NCBI RefSeq assembly: GCF_030403775.1
Contig: NZ_JAQMWQ010000018.1
Span: 1 to 64,000 of the forward strand
DNA: 64,000 bases
Source: Paenibacillus sp. BSR1-1
Lineage (GTDB): Bacteria > Bacillota > Bacilli > Bacillales > Cytobacillaceae
Reading direction: 5' to 3'
The notes beneath the pieces were generated by a model. It was not told the origin of the DNA. It saw only the letters and a list, made by a program, of their open reading frames with translations, and ran no database searches. Below are positions 48,332-57,350 of the stretch, one piece after another. Both the position numbers and the translations under genes were made by a program. Each line of letters opens with the position of its first letter. Position 1 is the stretch's first letter.

Positions 48332-49723
48332 TTAAAATTCAGCATTACCAGTTGTTCTTGGGAATGGAATGACGTCTCTAATGTTTGACATTCCTGTTAG
48401 ATACATAATTAAACGCTCAAAGCCAAGCCCGTAGCCAGAATGCTTTGTTCCGCCGTATTTTCTTAATTCTAAATACCACCAATAATCTTCTTCATTCATA
48501 CCAAGTTCATTAATTTTACCAGCAAGTACATCTTCGCGTTCTTCACGCTGACTGCCGCCGATTAGCTCACCAATTCCTGGAACAAGCAGATCAGTCGCGG
48601 CCACTGTTTTGTTGTCTTCATTTAAACGCATATAGAAAGCTTTTATTTCCTTTGGATAATCCGTAACGAAAACAGGACGCTTAAATACCTTTTCACACAA
48701 ATAGCGTTCGTGTTCTGTTTGCAGATCCAATCCCCATTCAACTGGATATGCAAACGTTTCTTTGGATTCTTTTAATAAATCAATGGCTTCCGAATAGGTT
48801 ACCCGGCCAAATTCAGCAGTGTGAGCATTATTTAAACGTTCTAACAAACCTTTTTCAATGAAGCTGTTAAAGAAGTTCATCTCTTCTGGTGCTTGTTCCA
48901 ATACGTAACCAATCACATATTTTACCATCTCTTCTGCAAGGTCCATAATATCCGGAAGTTCAGCGAATGCGAGTTCAGGCTCAATCATCCAGAATTCAGC
49001 AGCATGCCTTGCAGTGTTTGAGTTTTCTGCTCTAAAAGTTGGACCAAAAGTATAGACATTGCGGAAGGCTAAAGCAAAGGCTTCAGCAGAAAGCTGTCCA
49101 CTAACGGTTAGATTGGTCTCTTTGTTAAAGAAATCCATTGAAAGATCCGTTTTTCCTTCGTCATTTTTTGGAAGGTTGTCCATATCAAGTGTGGTTACAC
49201 GGAACATTTCCCCTGCCCCTTCAGTATCACTGCCTGTGATAATCGGAGAGTGAACGTAAACAAAACCTTTATCCTGGAAAAATTTATGAATTGCATAGGA
49301 CGCTAAAGACCTAACGCGAAAAACGGCAGAGAATGTGTTTGTTCTTGGTCTTAAGTGAGCGATCGTCCGTAAGTATTCAAAGGTATGCTTTTTCTTCTGT
49401 AAAGGATAATCCACACTAGAGATTCCTTCAATGGCAATGTTTGTTGCTTTAATCTCAAATGGCTGCTTAGCTTGAGGAGTGTGGATGAAATTTCCTTCCA
49501 CTTTAATCGTAGAGCTAATTGGCAGCTTGGCAATTTCCTTAAAGTTCTCTAATTGATCATCGAAAACAATTTGCACACCTTTAAAGAAGCTTCCATCATT
49601 TAATTCAATGAAGCCAAAGGTTTTGGAATCACGGATCGTTCTAATCCAGCCGGATAATTGAACTTTCTGATCCACATAAGTTTCTGTATTTCGGTACAAA
49701 TCCTTGATCAAGGCTTGTTTCAT
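48332..49723 (-). CDS. asnS: asparaginyl-tRNA synthetase
   Basis: A 463-residue class II synthetase. An N-terminal OB-fold (about 1-110; VQLSGWIRTIRDSKTFGFIELNDGS) binds the anticodon. The catalytic core has motif 2 (TFGPTFRAENSNTARHAAEFWMIEPE, about 220-245) and motif 3 (GYGLGFERLIMYLTG, about 435-449). It charges tRNA-Asn. The length is nearer to the E. coli-type enzyme (466 aa) than to the 430-residue B. subtilis AsnS. ATG 49723 with AGGAGG at the right distance. A hairpin lies just upstream at 49764-49791. Confidence 0.95.
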   Translation of the reverse strand: MKQALIKDLYRNTETYVDQKVQLSGWIRTIRDSKTFGFIELNDGSFFKGVQIVFDDQLENFKEIAKLPISSTIKVEGNFIHTPQAKQPFEIKATNIAIEGISSVDYPLQKKKHTFEYLRTIAHLRPRTNTFSAVFRVRSLASYAIHKFFQDKGFVYVHSPIITGSDTEGAGEMFRVTTLDMDNLPKNDEGKTDLSMDFFNKETNLTVSGQLSAEAFALAFRNVYTFGPTFRAENSNTARHAAEFWMIEPELAFAELPDIMDLAEEMVKYVIGYVLEQAPEEMNFFNSFIEKGLLERLNNAHTAEFGRVTYSEAIDLLKESKETFAYPVEWGLDLQTEHERYLCEKVFKRPVFVTDYPKEIKAFYMRLNEDNKTVAATDLLVPGIGELIGGSQREEREDVLAGKINELGMNEEDYWWYLELRKYGGTKHSGYGLGFERLIMYLTGMSNIRDVIPFPRTTGNAEF

Positions 49724-49763
49724 CAGTAAATCCTCCTATGTATTGCTTAATGGATAAATAAAA

Positions 49764-49791
49764 ACCTTCCTCCCAATGCGGGACGAAAGGT
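49764..49791 (-). terminator. hairpin terminator or attenuator upstream of asnS
   Basis: Minus-strand stem ACCTTTCGTCCC/GGGAGGAAGGT, followed by TTTTTATTT, lies between the VOC gene and asnS. A TATAAT (49833-49838) with TTGCTT 18 bases upstream stands before the hairpin, so asnS transcription from there would have to pass it. No T-box consensus is seen. Confidence 0.6.
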
Positions 49792-49873
49792 AGAATTTGG
49801 CATTAATATCGTTTTTCTTTTATCCCTTCAATATTATACAAAAAATTTAACTCAATAAGCAATATACAACAAA

Positions 49874-50227
49874 TTAAGGCTCAAGAAATTCTAATATTTC
49901 ATTCGCATGTCCTCTATAGAAAACCGTCTTCCAGCCATTTTTAAGGATATACGGACCTTCATTAGGAGCAATTCCAGCTTTTAAAAACTTTTCCATAATA
50001 TCATTTATATTTTTTGTTTCAAAACATAGATGAACATTTCCAGGAGGAGATTCTGCTTGATTTACTTCAATAAGTTCAAGGAGAAAATCTCCATTCCGTA
50101 AAAATAGGATTTCTTCACCGGCAAACTCTACCTTTTCATCCTCGGTAAACCCCAATAAACTTATATAAAAAGCCTTAACAATATAAACGTCAGTAACTTC
50201 TATTGAGTAATGGTGGAGTTTTAACAT
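49874..50227 (-). CDS. VOC (glyoxalase-fold) family protein
   Basis: A 117-residue protein with the two-module VOC fold: KLHHYSIEVTDVYIVKAFYISLLGF at the start and NVHLCFETKNINDIMEKFLKAG in the middle. Possible metal residues are His5/His6, Glu-rich ELIEVNQ and Glu near the end (HANEILEFLEP). It may bind or modify a small molecule. AGGAG six bases before ATG 50227. It is 15 bases after the QueA-like gene, so it belongs to that operon. Confidence 0.82.
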   Translation of the reverse strand: MLKLHHYSIEVTDVYIVKAFYISLLGFTEDEKVEFAGEEILFLRNGDFLLELIEVNQAESPPGNVHLCFETKNINDIMEKFLKAGIAPNEGPYILKNGWKTVFYRGHANEILEFLEP

Positions 50228-50242
50228 ACTATTCTCCTGACA

Positions 50243-51271
50243 TTATAGAATAAGATTCATATCCCCAAATTCATGCCATAAATAGCCCATTGAGATTGCC
50301 TCTTGATAAGCATTGAATAAATCCTTCTGTTTGATGAAGGCTGAGAGCATATCTAAATGGCTTGCTTCTGGTTCGTGCATACCTGTAATAATTCCATCAG
50401 CGATTTTTATGTTGTAATTCTGCTTAATATATAGATTTGTCCATCCAGATAAACAACCGTTTAAGGCAGCCGTTTCCATTGCTCGGACAACTGTCGTTCC
50501 TACTGCAATTATCCTTTTACCATTCATCTTTGCCTGTAAAATATCCTCCCATGCCTCACCTGGAATATTATATTCTTCACGGTTTTCAGTTGGTGAATGC
50601 TCCCACTTATCATCTAATAAATAACTTAAACCTGTATGGAGCTGGATAAAAACGAGCTTTATCCCCTTTTTCTGTAGTTTAAATAATAATTCCCAGCTGA
50701 AAGCACGGCCTGCTGATGGCATTTCAACTGATCCAAGATGAGTGGCAAAAACCGTTTGATAATAATCGAGTCCCCAAGCGCTATTAATATATTCATATCG
50801 AACCGGCTCTCCGATTGCGTAGATTTCATTATACAAGGCAGAACCTCGTTGATTAAACTGGATAGTAATAAACGGGGTATTTTTAGGTGCAGATATTACC
50901 TCCCCGGTCAGACACGGTGTAAAGACAAGCAAATCGCCATTTTCTACCCTCTCAGTAACAGCCAGTACTTCCCAAGTGCGTTCATTTATCCTCCGAGCTA
51001 AGCGAATTTCAATTTCTCTATAGATTAAAATCCCATTGCGCAGCAATTCCGATTTTAATATTGCTGGCACTGTTCTGCTGCTGTTTAGAACAAGGACATC
51101 TCCTATTCTTAAATAGTCATCAAGATTAAAAAAGTGATCATGTGTTGTAAGTCCTGTTTTGCGGTTCTGGACCATCATTTTGACCTGGTCTCTGCGGACT
51201 CCTCTTCTTTCTGGCGGCATGGAAGCATTTAAAATGGAAGGCAGTTCAAACTTAAGCGTTTCTTGCAGCAT
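50243..51271 (-). CDS. QueA-like S-adenosylmethionine:tRNA ribosyltransferase-isomerase paralogue
   Basis: A 342-residue protein related to QueA: RIGDVLVLNSSRTVPAIL, YQTVFATHLGSVEMPSAG, and MHEPEASHLDMLSAF mark the fold. Key QueA stretches are changed: TAGLHFT is here SAGRAFS and LHVGLGTF is here LHTGLSYL, so the standard queuosine activity is uncertain. QueA transfers the ribosyl of SAM to preQ1-tRNA. ATG 51271 with GGGAG eight bases upstream. It overlaps the SDR gene by 20 bases and is followed by a VOC gene; tgt/queG neighbours are absent. Confidence 0.78.
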   Translation of the reverse strand: MLQETLKFELPSILNASMPPERRGVRRDQVKMMVQNRKTGLTTHDHFFNLDDYLRIGDVLVLNSSRTVPAILKSELLRNGILIYREIEIRLARRINERTWEVLAVTERVENGDLLVFTPCLTGEVISAPKNTPFITIQFNQRGSALYNEIYAIGEPVRYEYINSAWGLDYYQTVFATHLGSVEMPSAGRAFSWELLFKLQKKGIKLVFIQLHTGLSYLLDDKWEHSPTENREEYNIPGEAWEDILQAKMNGKRIIAVGTTVVRAMETAALNGCLSGWTNLYIKQNYNIKIADGIITGMHEPEASHLDMLSAFIKQKDLFNAYQEAISMGYLWHEFGDMNLIL

Positions 51272-52001
51272 CTTCAACACTCCCTTTGGTAAATTCCTGC
51301 GCTTGGAATCGCTGTCCATTTACCTTCCTGGACTTATCTGAGGCGAGGTAAAGGAATACTTCGACAATATATTTGGGATTGGCTAATTCATAGTCACAAT
51401 CGGGTACTGCTAATTGGTGCATCTCTGTATCCATTTCACCAGGATCAACCATATTAACCCGGACACCCGTTTCGCCCAACTCATCTGCCCATGTTTCTGT
51501 TAGTCCTTCAACCGCAAATTTTGAAATCCCGTAGGCCCCCCAGCCTGCATATCCTGTGTTACCCGCTTCTGAAGTTACATTTATGACAGATCCGCTATTT
51601 CTTAAAAGCATGCCAGGTAGCACCCTTCTCGTCACTAAAAACGGGCTCATAGCATTGACTTTTAACACTTCAAAAAAATCTTCCTCTGGAAAGTCTACTA
51701 ACAACGGCATAGGACTTGGCCCAAGAATCGAAGCATTATTGATCAAGACATCAATTTTCCCATAGGCCTCTTCTGTAATCGCCACGAATCTTTCAACATC
51801 CCGTGATTTAGAGACATCAGCAGTTAGTGCTAGAACATTTGCTGCACCAAGAGCTTCCGCTTCCTCCTTTACCTGTAGTAAGTCTTTGCTTCCTCGTGAA
51901 CAGATTGCTAAGCTTGCTCCTTTTCTTGCAAATGCTAATGTTAATGCTTTCCCTAATCCCTTTGATGCACCAGTAATTATCACTACTTGATTATTTTCCA
52001 T
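51252..52001 (-). CDS. short-chain dehydrogenase/reductase
   Basis: A 249-residue SDR with TGASKGLG (about 9-16), INNASILG, Ser in INVTSEAG and YGISKFAV. It is a classical SDR; the substrate is unknown. ATG 52001 has AAGGGG nine bases upstream; a 23-residue extension to 52070 lacks a site. The QueA-like gene begins inside its last 20 bases, so the three genes SDR, QueA-like and VOC are probably one unit. Confidence 0.88.
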   Translation of the reverse strand: MENNQVVIITGASKGLGKALTLAFARKGASLAICSRGSKDLLQVKEEAEALGAANVLALTADVSKSRDVERFVAITEEAYGKIDVLINNASILGPSPMPLLVDFPEEDFFEVLKVNAMSPFLVTRRVLPGMLLRNSGSVINVTSEAGNTGYAGWGAYGISKFAVEGLTETWADELGETGVRVNMVDPGEMDTEMHQLAVPDCDYELANPKYIVEVFLYLASDKSRKVNGQRFQAQEFTKGSVEDAARNA

Positions 52002-52208
52002 TTTATAAAACCCCTTACGAATTAATTTGTTTTCTATGGTTTTATCATACGGAAATTGTATTTTAAGCACCTCGTAAAGAAGCTCGATTCTATCTACGAC
52101 TTTAGTCTAATATTTTTTAATAATTTTCAGAAAATTAGCAGGAAAATAAATATTGAAGGCCGAATTATATAAAAAAGTTCGATTCTTGATTAATGAGGAG
52201 TGTTTGCA

Positions 52209-52439
52209 GTGGATAAGATTACGTGCATTGCCTATCTTCTTTACAAGTCTTCTAAGAATCAAGACATCAGAGAAAAAGCCATCCAATTATTGAATGGCGA
52301 TGTATCAGTTCGAGAGTTAAAGAAAAATATTTCCATTCAAGCCCATCTTGTCATTGTCGAATCCCTACTTAAGAAAAATCAAATTGACAAGAATGAGGTG
52401 CAGCTATTTGTGGAGGAATTTATGACTGTTGAGGTATAA
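52209..52439 (+). CDS. hypothetical protein (76 aa)
   Basis: A 76-residue helical protein, VDKITCIAYLLYKSSKNQDIREK... to VEEFMTVEV. GTG 52209 has AGGAG eight bases upstream; GTG 52200 overlaps the site. No family is recognised. It is a single gene between two minus-strand genes. Confidence 0.55.
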   Translation: MDKITCIAYLLYKSSKNQDIREKAIQLLNGDVSVRELKKNISIQAHLVIVESLLKKNQIDKNEVQLFVEEFMTVEV

Positions 52440-52461
52440 GAGCTTCCTTTTAGGAAGTTTT

Positions 52462-52929
52462 CTATTCAATTGATTTTTGATAGCACATTATTCCACTTCC
52501 ATTTTTGGATACTGTCGTTTTATAATAAACAAATCCTTGCGACTCCCAAAAATGCTGCGCTTTTTTATTTTCTTGTAACACACCAATTCGGACAGTGTCC
52601 AAACCTCGTTTTAGCATCTCTTTTTCAAATAGTGCATAGGCCTGTGCACCAAAACCATAACCTTGATAATCACCATGTATCATCAATAAACCTAACCACG
52701 GATAATGATCATTTGGATTTTCCAGTATAAAATCAATAATGCCAATATAGGTGTCATCAAGTTTAATGAAAGAACAAATTGTGTTTTGATTTAAAAATTG
52801 ATCTTCAAGGTCCTCGAGATTCCTTGTTTCTTTACTGTTTTCAAACACATTATACTCAGGGTTTGAATTAACTATTTCAACAGCAATATAAAGTGTATCT
52901 TTCTTTATCTCTTCAAAAAACATCGACAT
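52462..52929 (-). CDS. GNAT family N-acetyltransferase
   Basis: A 155-residue GNAT protein. The CoA-binding motif is HGDYQGYGFGAQAYALFE (about 84-101) and the C-terminal strand-loop NKKAQHFWESQGFVYY is typical. The substrate is unknown. AGGTGATC lies before ATG 52929. Single gene. Confidence 0.85.
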   Translation of the reverse strand: MSMFFEEIKKDTLYIAVEIVNSNPEYNVFENSKETRNLEDLEDQFLNQNTICSFIKLDDTYIGIIDFILENPNDHYPWLGLLMIHGDYQGYGFGAQAYALFEKEMLKRGLDTVRIGVLQENKKAQHFWESQGFVYYKTTVSKNGSGIMCYQKSIE

Positions 52930-53029
52930 AATTGATCACCTAACAATCCATTTTTGGAACCATTATATCAAAAAACCATATTAACTTTAGCAAACTTACA
53001 AATTAAATATAGAAAGGTATGTGATTCCA

Positions 53030-53164
53030 ATGGTACAAGTTGAAGTAACAATTACATTTGAAGGCAGAAGCTATTTAACGAATGTTATAACTACTCGAGA
53101 CACTACCGATGAAGAAATCCTGCGACTTGCTTTTGAACAGGTTCAAAAGCAATGGAAAAAATAA
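53030..53164 (+). CDS. BA3454-type small stress protein (44 aa)
   Basis: A 44-codon ORF at ATG 53030 with AAAGG upstream. The sequence VQVEVTITFEGRSYLTN and the ending ILRLAFEQVQKQWKK resemble the short BA3454-type stress proteins of the Bacillus cereus group. It folds presumably as a small alpha/beta unit. Role unknown. It ends 10 bases before a strong terminator. The family name is from memory and should be checked. Confidence 0.6.
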   Translation: MVQVEVTITFEGRSYLTNVITTRDTTDEEILRLAFEQVQKQWKK

Positions 53165-53174
53165 ATGAACCAAC

Positions 53175-53209
53175 GAAAAGCTGCAGATTCTCAGAACCTG
53201 CAGCTTTTC
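53175..53209. terminator. terminator between the small stress-protein gene and helD
   Basis: Stem GAAAAGCTGCAG/CTGCAGCTTTTC; convergent genes share it. Confidence 0.8.
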
Positions 53210-53216
53210 ACATTGA

Positions 53217-55541
53217 TTAAATTATTTCATAGGTATCTTTCGGAACAGAATTTAATAACGGATTAATCGGACCAGCTGCAAATAGATGCAATTCGTGCAT
53301 AGCCCTAGTGCATACCGTATAAAAGAGCTTTCGTTCATTTTCACTTTTATATGCTGAACTATCGTACAAAATGACCGCATCGAATTCTATCCCCTTCGCA
53401 AGATACGAAGGAATAACGAGAATTCCTTTTTCATAAGAAATAGTACCTTTTTCAATTAAATGGATCGAGACATTATTCTTAAGCGCCTCAAACACGCCTT
53501 TACTTTCCTCTGCTGTGCGGCAGATAACGGCGATAGTCTTATGCCCTTGTTTCTTAAAGCTTTTGATTTTCTCAGTGATGAGAGAAAATAGCTGTGATTG
53601 TTCTGCTTTTTCTAGAATTGGCTTACTGCCTCTCCTATTAAATGGTTCAATTTTATCTCCGCCGTCTATCAACCCACTCGTAAATTCAACGATTTCTCTA
53701 GTAGAACGATACGTTTTTGTTAAAACATACGTTTCAATGTCCTCACCTTTCAAGTCTAAATCTGTTAACACAGTCTCGGAACCCGTAGCGCCTGAAAAGA
53801 TGGCTTGATTGAAATCCCCTAGCAACGTCATCTTGCTATACGGGAATAATTTTTGGATAAATGCAAATTGAAATGGTGTATAATCCTGTGCTTCATCAAT
53901 AAAAATATGGCGGATAGAAGTATTCGATCTTCTCCCTTGAATTAAATCCTGAAGATAGACATATGGAGTGGCATCTTCATATGGAATTTCCCCATTTATT
54001 AATTTATCGACAGTTTGCCTGCCAAAATTGTCCCAGTTGGCTGGTAAATTCTCTATCATTCCATCTCTCGATTCAAAAATTTGCCGATAAATTCCCGGCA
54101 TGTCGATAAATTTTAAATTTTTCACCCTTGCAAATAAAGGTTTAAATTTTTCTTTCACTACCATTTCAGCTAGAAGTTTTTGTTCTCTTTCAAAATCATT
54201 AAACGTATTCTCAGTAAAATGTTTCTTCTCTAGCAGCTGATTGTATGCCTCCATATAATCTTCTTTTTCAAGAAATTGAATTTCTTCTTCCACCCAGCTT
54301 CTTGAACGCTCACGTTTCATAGCACGCTTCAATTCTTTTATTAACCATTCTTTAACAAGCTGAATCCGATTGGGCATAGTGAAATTTTTATCTAAATTAT
54401 AAAAATATCGATGGATTTCAGATTTCGAAATTAACACATCACCTCTAAAGATTAAATCTCTAAAAAGCAAACCCTCATTTGATAAATTAGATGCATATTG
54501 ATCGATGATGTGTTTAAATTCGAGGCTTGCCTTAAATCGGATGCCTGAAACTCTCCCCTGAAATTCCTCGTCATTTTGTCCGTTTAACAAATACTCCATC
54601 TGATTGAATGGATCTTCTACTTCAAATTCATGACTCAAACGGTGATTAAGGAACTCCATAAAGGTCGCTTGCTGCATGTTTTCTTCTCCAAGTTCAGGAA
54701 GCACTGTAGCCACATAGCTATTGAACAAGGGATTTGGAGAAAATAGCATAATATTTTCTGACTTTAAGGTATCACGATATCGATATAATAAATAAGCTAC
54801 TCTTTGCAGGGCTGCTGAGGTTTTCCCGCTTCCCGCTACTCCTTGGACAATAAGTAATTTACTTTTTTCATTTCGGATTATCAGATTTTGCTCACGTTGA
54901 ATTGTCGCAACAATGCTTTTCATTTGTGTGCTTGCGTTGTTCCCAAGCACTTCCTGAAGCATTTCATCGCCAATTGTTACACCGGTGTCGAACATCCCTT
55001 TTATTTCAGAGGCACGAATAATAAATTGTCGCTTTAATTTCATTACTCCTTCAATGTTTCCATCCATGGTTCTATAATGAGCTGGTCCTGGGGAATAATC
55101 ATAATAAAGGCTCGAAATGGGCGCTCGCCAATCATAAATTAAAAAATTCTCATCTTCCTGATCCATAAACGAAGCAATTCCCAAATAGACACTTTCTGTT
55201 CGCTTTTCTCCATCCTCTAAAAAATCAATTCTTCCAAAGTACGGGGAGTATTTAAGCCGATCAAGCGTTTTAAGGTGTTTATCCAATTGTTTATGGGTCC
55301 GTTCCCGCTCAGAGAGTAATTCTGATTGCTGCTTAATACTTGCTGCCGTTTCGATAACATCATCAGGATCATCCAAATTGACGGTAACATCTTCCCAAAA
55401 AGTTTTTCGAAGCTCTAAGACATCTGAACTGACTTTTCCGGTATTTTGCATTAATTTATTTTCTTTTTTCTCAATTTCATCGACAACCTCATGTACCCGC
55501 TCTTGTTCCATTTGCCAAACTTTATTCTGTATTTCGTTCAT
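53217..55541 (-). CDS. helD: RNA polymerase recycling ATPase HelD
   Basis: A 774-residue UvrD-like helicase-fold protein. The N-terminal coiled-coil (about 1-90) inserts into the RNA polymerase secondary channel in HelD. The Walker A is GVAGSGKTSAALQR (about 233-246), Walker B is IFIDEAQDYTPFQ (about 570), and the C-terminal motifs include TKTYRSTREIVEF and YTVCTRAMHELHLF. HelD releases stalled or post-termination RNA polymerase from DNA using ATP. The length equals B. subtilis HelD (774 aa). ATG 55541 with GGGGAG upstream fixes the start. Single gene. Confidence 0.93.
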   Translation of the reverse strand: MNEIQNKVWQMEQERVHEVVDEIEKKENKLMQNTGKVSSDVLELRKTFWEDVTVNLDDPDDVIETAASIKQQSELLSERERTHKQLDKHLKTLDRLKYSPYFGRIDFLEDGEKRTESVYLGIASFMDQEDENFLIYDWRAPISSLYYDYSPGPAHYRTMDGNIEGVMKLKRQFIIRASEIKGMFDTGVTIGDEMLQEVLGNNASTQMKSIVATIQREQNLIIRNEKSKLLIVQGVAGSGKTSAALQRVAYLLYRYRDTLKSENIMLFSPNPLFNSYVATVLPELGEENMQQATFMEFLNHRLSHEFEVEDPFNQMEYLLNGQNDEEFQGRVSGIRFKASLEFKHIIDQYASNLSNEGLLFRDLIFRGDVLISKSEIHRYFYNLDKNFTMPNRIQLVKEWLIKELKRAMKRERSRSWVEEEIQFLEKEDYMEAYNQLLEKKHFTENTFNDFEREQKLLAEMVVKEKFKPLFARVKNLKFIDMPGIYRQIFESRDGMIENLPANWDNFGRQTVDKLINGEIPYEDATPYVYLQDLIQGRRSNTSIRHIFIDEAQDYTPFQFAFIQKLFPYSKMTLLGDFNQAIFSGATGSETVLTDLDLKGEDIETYVLTKTYRSTREIVEFTSGLIDGGDKIEPFNRRGSKPILEKAEQSQLFSLITEKIKSFKKQGHKTIAVICRTAEESKGVFEALKNNVSIHLIEKGTISYEKGILVIPSYLAKGIEFDAVILYDSSAYKSENERKLFYTVCTRAMHELHLFAAGPINPLLNSVPKDTYEII

Positions 55542-55700
55542 GAAACCACTCCCCAGAAAAAATTTTGGTCCATTTTGTTTGACTTTCACAAACTAATATG
55601 TTAATGTTATTATAGGGTATTATATTCAACAAACAACACTTTACATATTAAACCAAAAATCATTTTACCACGCTTTTTTCTTTTTCACAAGTAAATTTTG

Positions 55701-55742
55701 AAACTAATCAATAAATGCCATTAGGCATCTACTGATTAGTTT
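55701..55742. terminator. terminator-like nested inverted repeat
   Basis: Outer stem AAACTAATCA/TGATTAGTTT and inner ATGCC/GGCAT; a run of T follows on +. It overlaps the stop of the membrane-protein gene on -. Confidence 0.6.
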
Positions 55743-56595
55743 TTTTGTTTTCTAATGATTCGTTTTCTCCATTCTCGTAAATCCACTTGCTATATTCTCC
55801 ATAAATTAAGATCATTATCAATCTTATTACAAAATAAGAAATTGGATGAAGATTATTTTTTAACAGCTTGATCTTTATGAAAAATTTATTTAAACAAGCG
55901 GCAAATAAAACAACTCCAAATTTAACTTTTATTGTATTCTTCTTCTTTAATGTAAGTGCTGTAAATAATGACAATAGTGTTGTGTATAAAGGTGATAAAA
56001 TAAAATGTTCTCTCCATGAATGGTACTTTCCTATACCAAATCGGTAGCGTCTTATAAAGGCAAATAGTAAAAACAGATTAGTCTCGGTAACCATGATCAT
56101 AAAAAAGAGTGAGGTAAACCGTATAATTGAAGTTTTTTTATTTAATGAAGCGAACCAGAAATCACTTAATTTAAAATAAAAAGGCAGAAATATTAACGTG
56201 TAGATTGTTTTCCAGCCAGATAATTTAAAAACCCCAAGCCATAAAAAAAGTTTTTCTACTAAATAAAAATAAAGTCCTGCTGCTACTTTTGTTCCCCAGC
56301 CTGATTTAATTCCTGTTAAAAAAACAGCCGTAAATGGCACATAGATCGCTTGCGATAAAAAAGCACCCAAAATATTATCAAAGAGTTTCTTTTGAAGAAT
56401 TTTTGGTTTATAGGAATATGCCTTCATTAAATTAAAGACAAAGTACTCGAATAAATACGAAAAACCCATATTTGCTAACAACAAAACAAATATCTTTTTT
56501 CGATTTCTGCTTTTATGTACCGCAACAATTAGAAGGAATGTATGTATTAGAAAAAGGATGAAAAAAGGCAAACGATTTCGATTCAATCTTCTCAA
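55729..56595 (-). CDS. integral membrane protein of unknown family (288 aa)
   Basis: A 288-residue protein with about seven hydrophobic segments and many aromatic and basic residues between them (LPFFILFLIHTFLLIVAV, IYVPFTAVFLTGI, FFMIMVTETNLFLLFAFI). No motif or family is recognised; the general pattern is like small Bacillus polytopic proteins such as the CBO0543 group, but that is weak. TTG 56595 has AAGGAGGTG nine bases upstream, a strong site. Single gene. Confidence 0.7.
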   Translation of the reverse strand: MRRLNRNRLPFFILFLIHTFLLIVAVHKSRNRKKIFVLLLANMGFSYLFEYFVFNLMKAYSYKPKILQKKLFDNILGAFLSQAIYVPFTAVFLTGIKSGWGTKVAAGLYFYLVEKLFLWLGVFKLSGWKTIYTLIFLPFYFKLSDFWFASLNKKTSIIRFTSLFFMIMVTETNLFLLFAFIRRYRFGIGKYHSWREHFILSPLYTTLLSLFTALTLKKKNTIKVKFGVVLFAACLNKFFIKIKLLKNNLHPISYFVIRLIMILIYGEYSKWIYENGENESLENKKTNQ

Positions 56596-56667
56596 AATAC
56601 AACACCTCCTTATAAACCATTATTTATTAGTATTTGTCATGATTGAAAAAAAATTATAAAAAATCAA

Positions 56668-56697
56668 TTGACAACAAGATGTCCAAAACCATATAAT
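56668..56697 (+). promoter_or_regulatory. promoter of yceI with repeated TTATTTCAA boxes
   Basis: -35 TTGACA (56668-56673), an 18-base spacer and -10 TATAAT (56692-56697). Just downstream TTATTTCAA occurs twice (56713-56721 and 56734-56742) around TTTCAAGATAA, a possible repressor site. Confidence 0.7.
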
Positions 56698-56766
56698 TTA
56701 TTTTGAATTAAGTTATTTCAATTTCAAGATAAATTATTTCAAAACAAAAAAGGGAGAGATTTTTCC

Positions 56767-57297
56767 ATGACTAAATCAAAATGGGCATTAGATGCTGCAC
56801 ACAGCAGTGTAGATTTTTCGGTTCGACACATGATGATTGCAAACGTAAAAGGTTCTTTCAACAGCTTTAATGCAACAATTGAAGCAGATCCATCTGATTT
56901 GACAACTGCTTCAATCGAATTTGCAATTGAAACAGCTAGTGTTGACACTCGCAACCAAGATCGTGATGGACACTTAGTTTCTGCTGATTTCTTCGATGCT
57001 GCAAATCATCCTAACATGACTTTCAAGGCTACTAGCATTGAAAAAACAGATGATGGCGAATATAATGTGACAGGTGATTTAACGCTTCGTGGTGTAACAA
57101 AACAAGAAACTTTTGCTGTAACATTCGAAGGCACAGGAAAAGATCCATGGGGAAATGAAAAGGCTGGCTTCAGTGCAACAGGAAGCATAAACCGTTCTGA
57201 CTATGGCCTAGTTTGGAATGCTGCACTTGAAACTGGCGGAGTACTTGTTGGTGATAAAGTAAAAATCAACCTGCAAATTCAGGCTGCTAAAGCTTAA
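56767..57297 (+). CDS. yceI: YceI family protein
   Basis: A 176-residue lipocalin-like protein without signal peptide: WALDAAHSSVDFSVRHMMIANVKGSF at the start (about 6-31), then AANHPNMTFKAT and KQETFAVTFEG, ending in VKINLQIQA. YceI proteins bind polyisoprenoid lipids; cytoplasmic forms in Bacillus have unknown roles. GGGAGAG precedes ATG 56767. Single gene with promoter and terminator. Confidence 0.88.
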   Translation: MTKSKWALDAAHSSVDFSVRHMMIANVKGSFNSFNATIEADPSDLTTASIEFAIETASVDTRNQDRDGHLVSADFFDAANHPNMTFKATSIEKTDDGEYNVTGDLTLRGVTKQETFAVTFEGTGKDPWGNEKAGFSATGSINRSDYGLVWNAALETGGVLVGDKVKINLQIQAAKA

Positions 57298-57311
57298 ATC
57301 TGAATAAAAAT

Positions 57312-57339
57312 AGAGGCAGTTCCAATCGGAACTGCCTCT
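57312..57339 (+). terminator. terminator of yceI
   Basis: Stem AGAGGCAGTTCC/GGAACTGCCTCT, ending in TTTCC; the minus side has TATTTTTAT and can serve the pseudogene. Confidence 0.85.
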
Positions 57340-57350
57340 TTCCTATTGTT

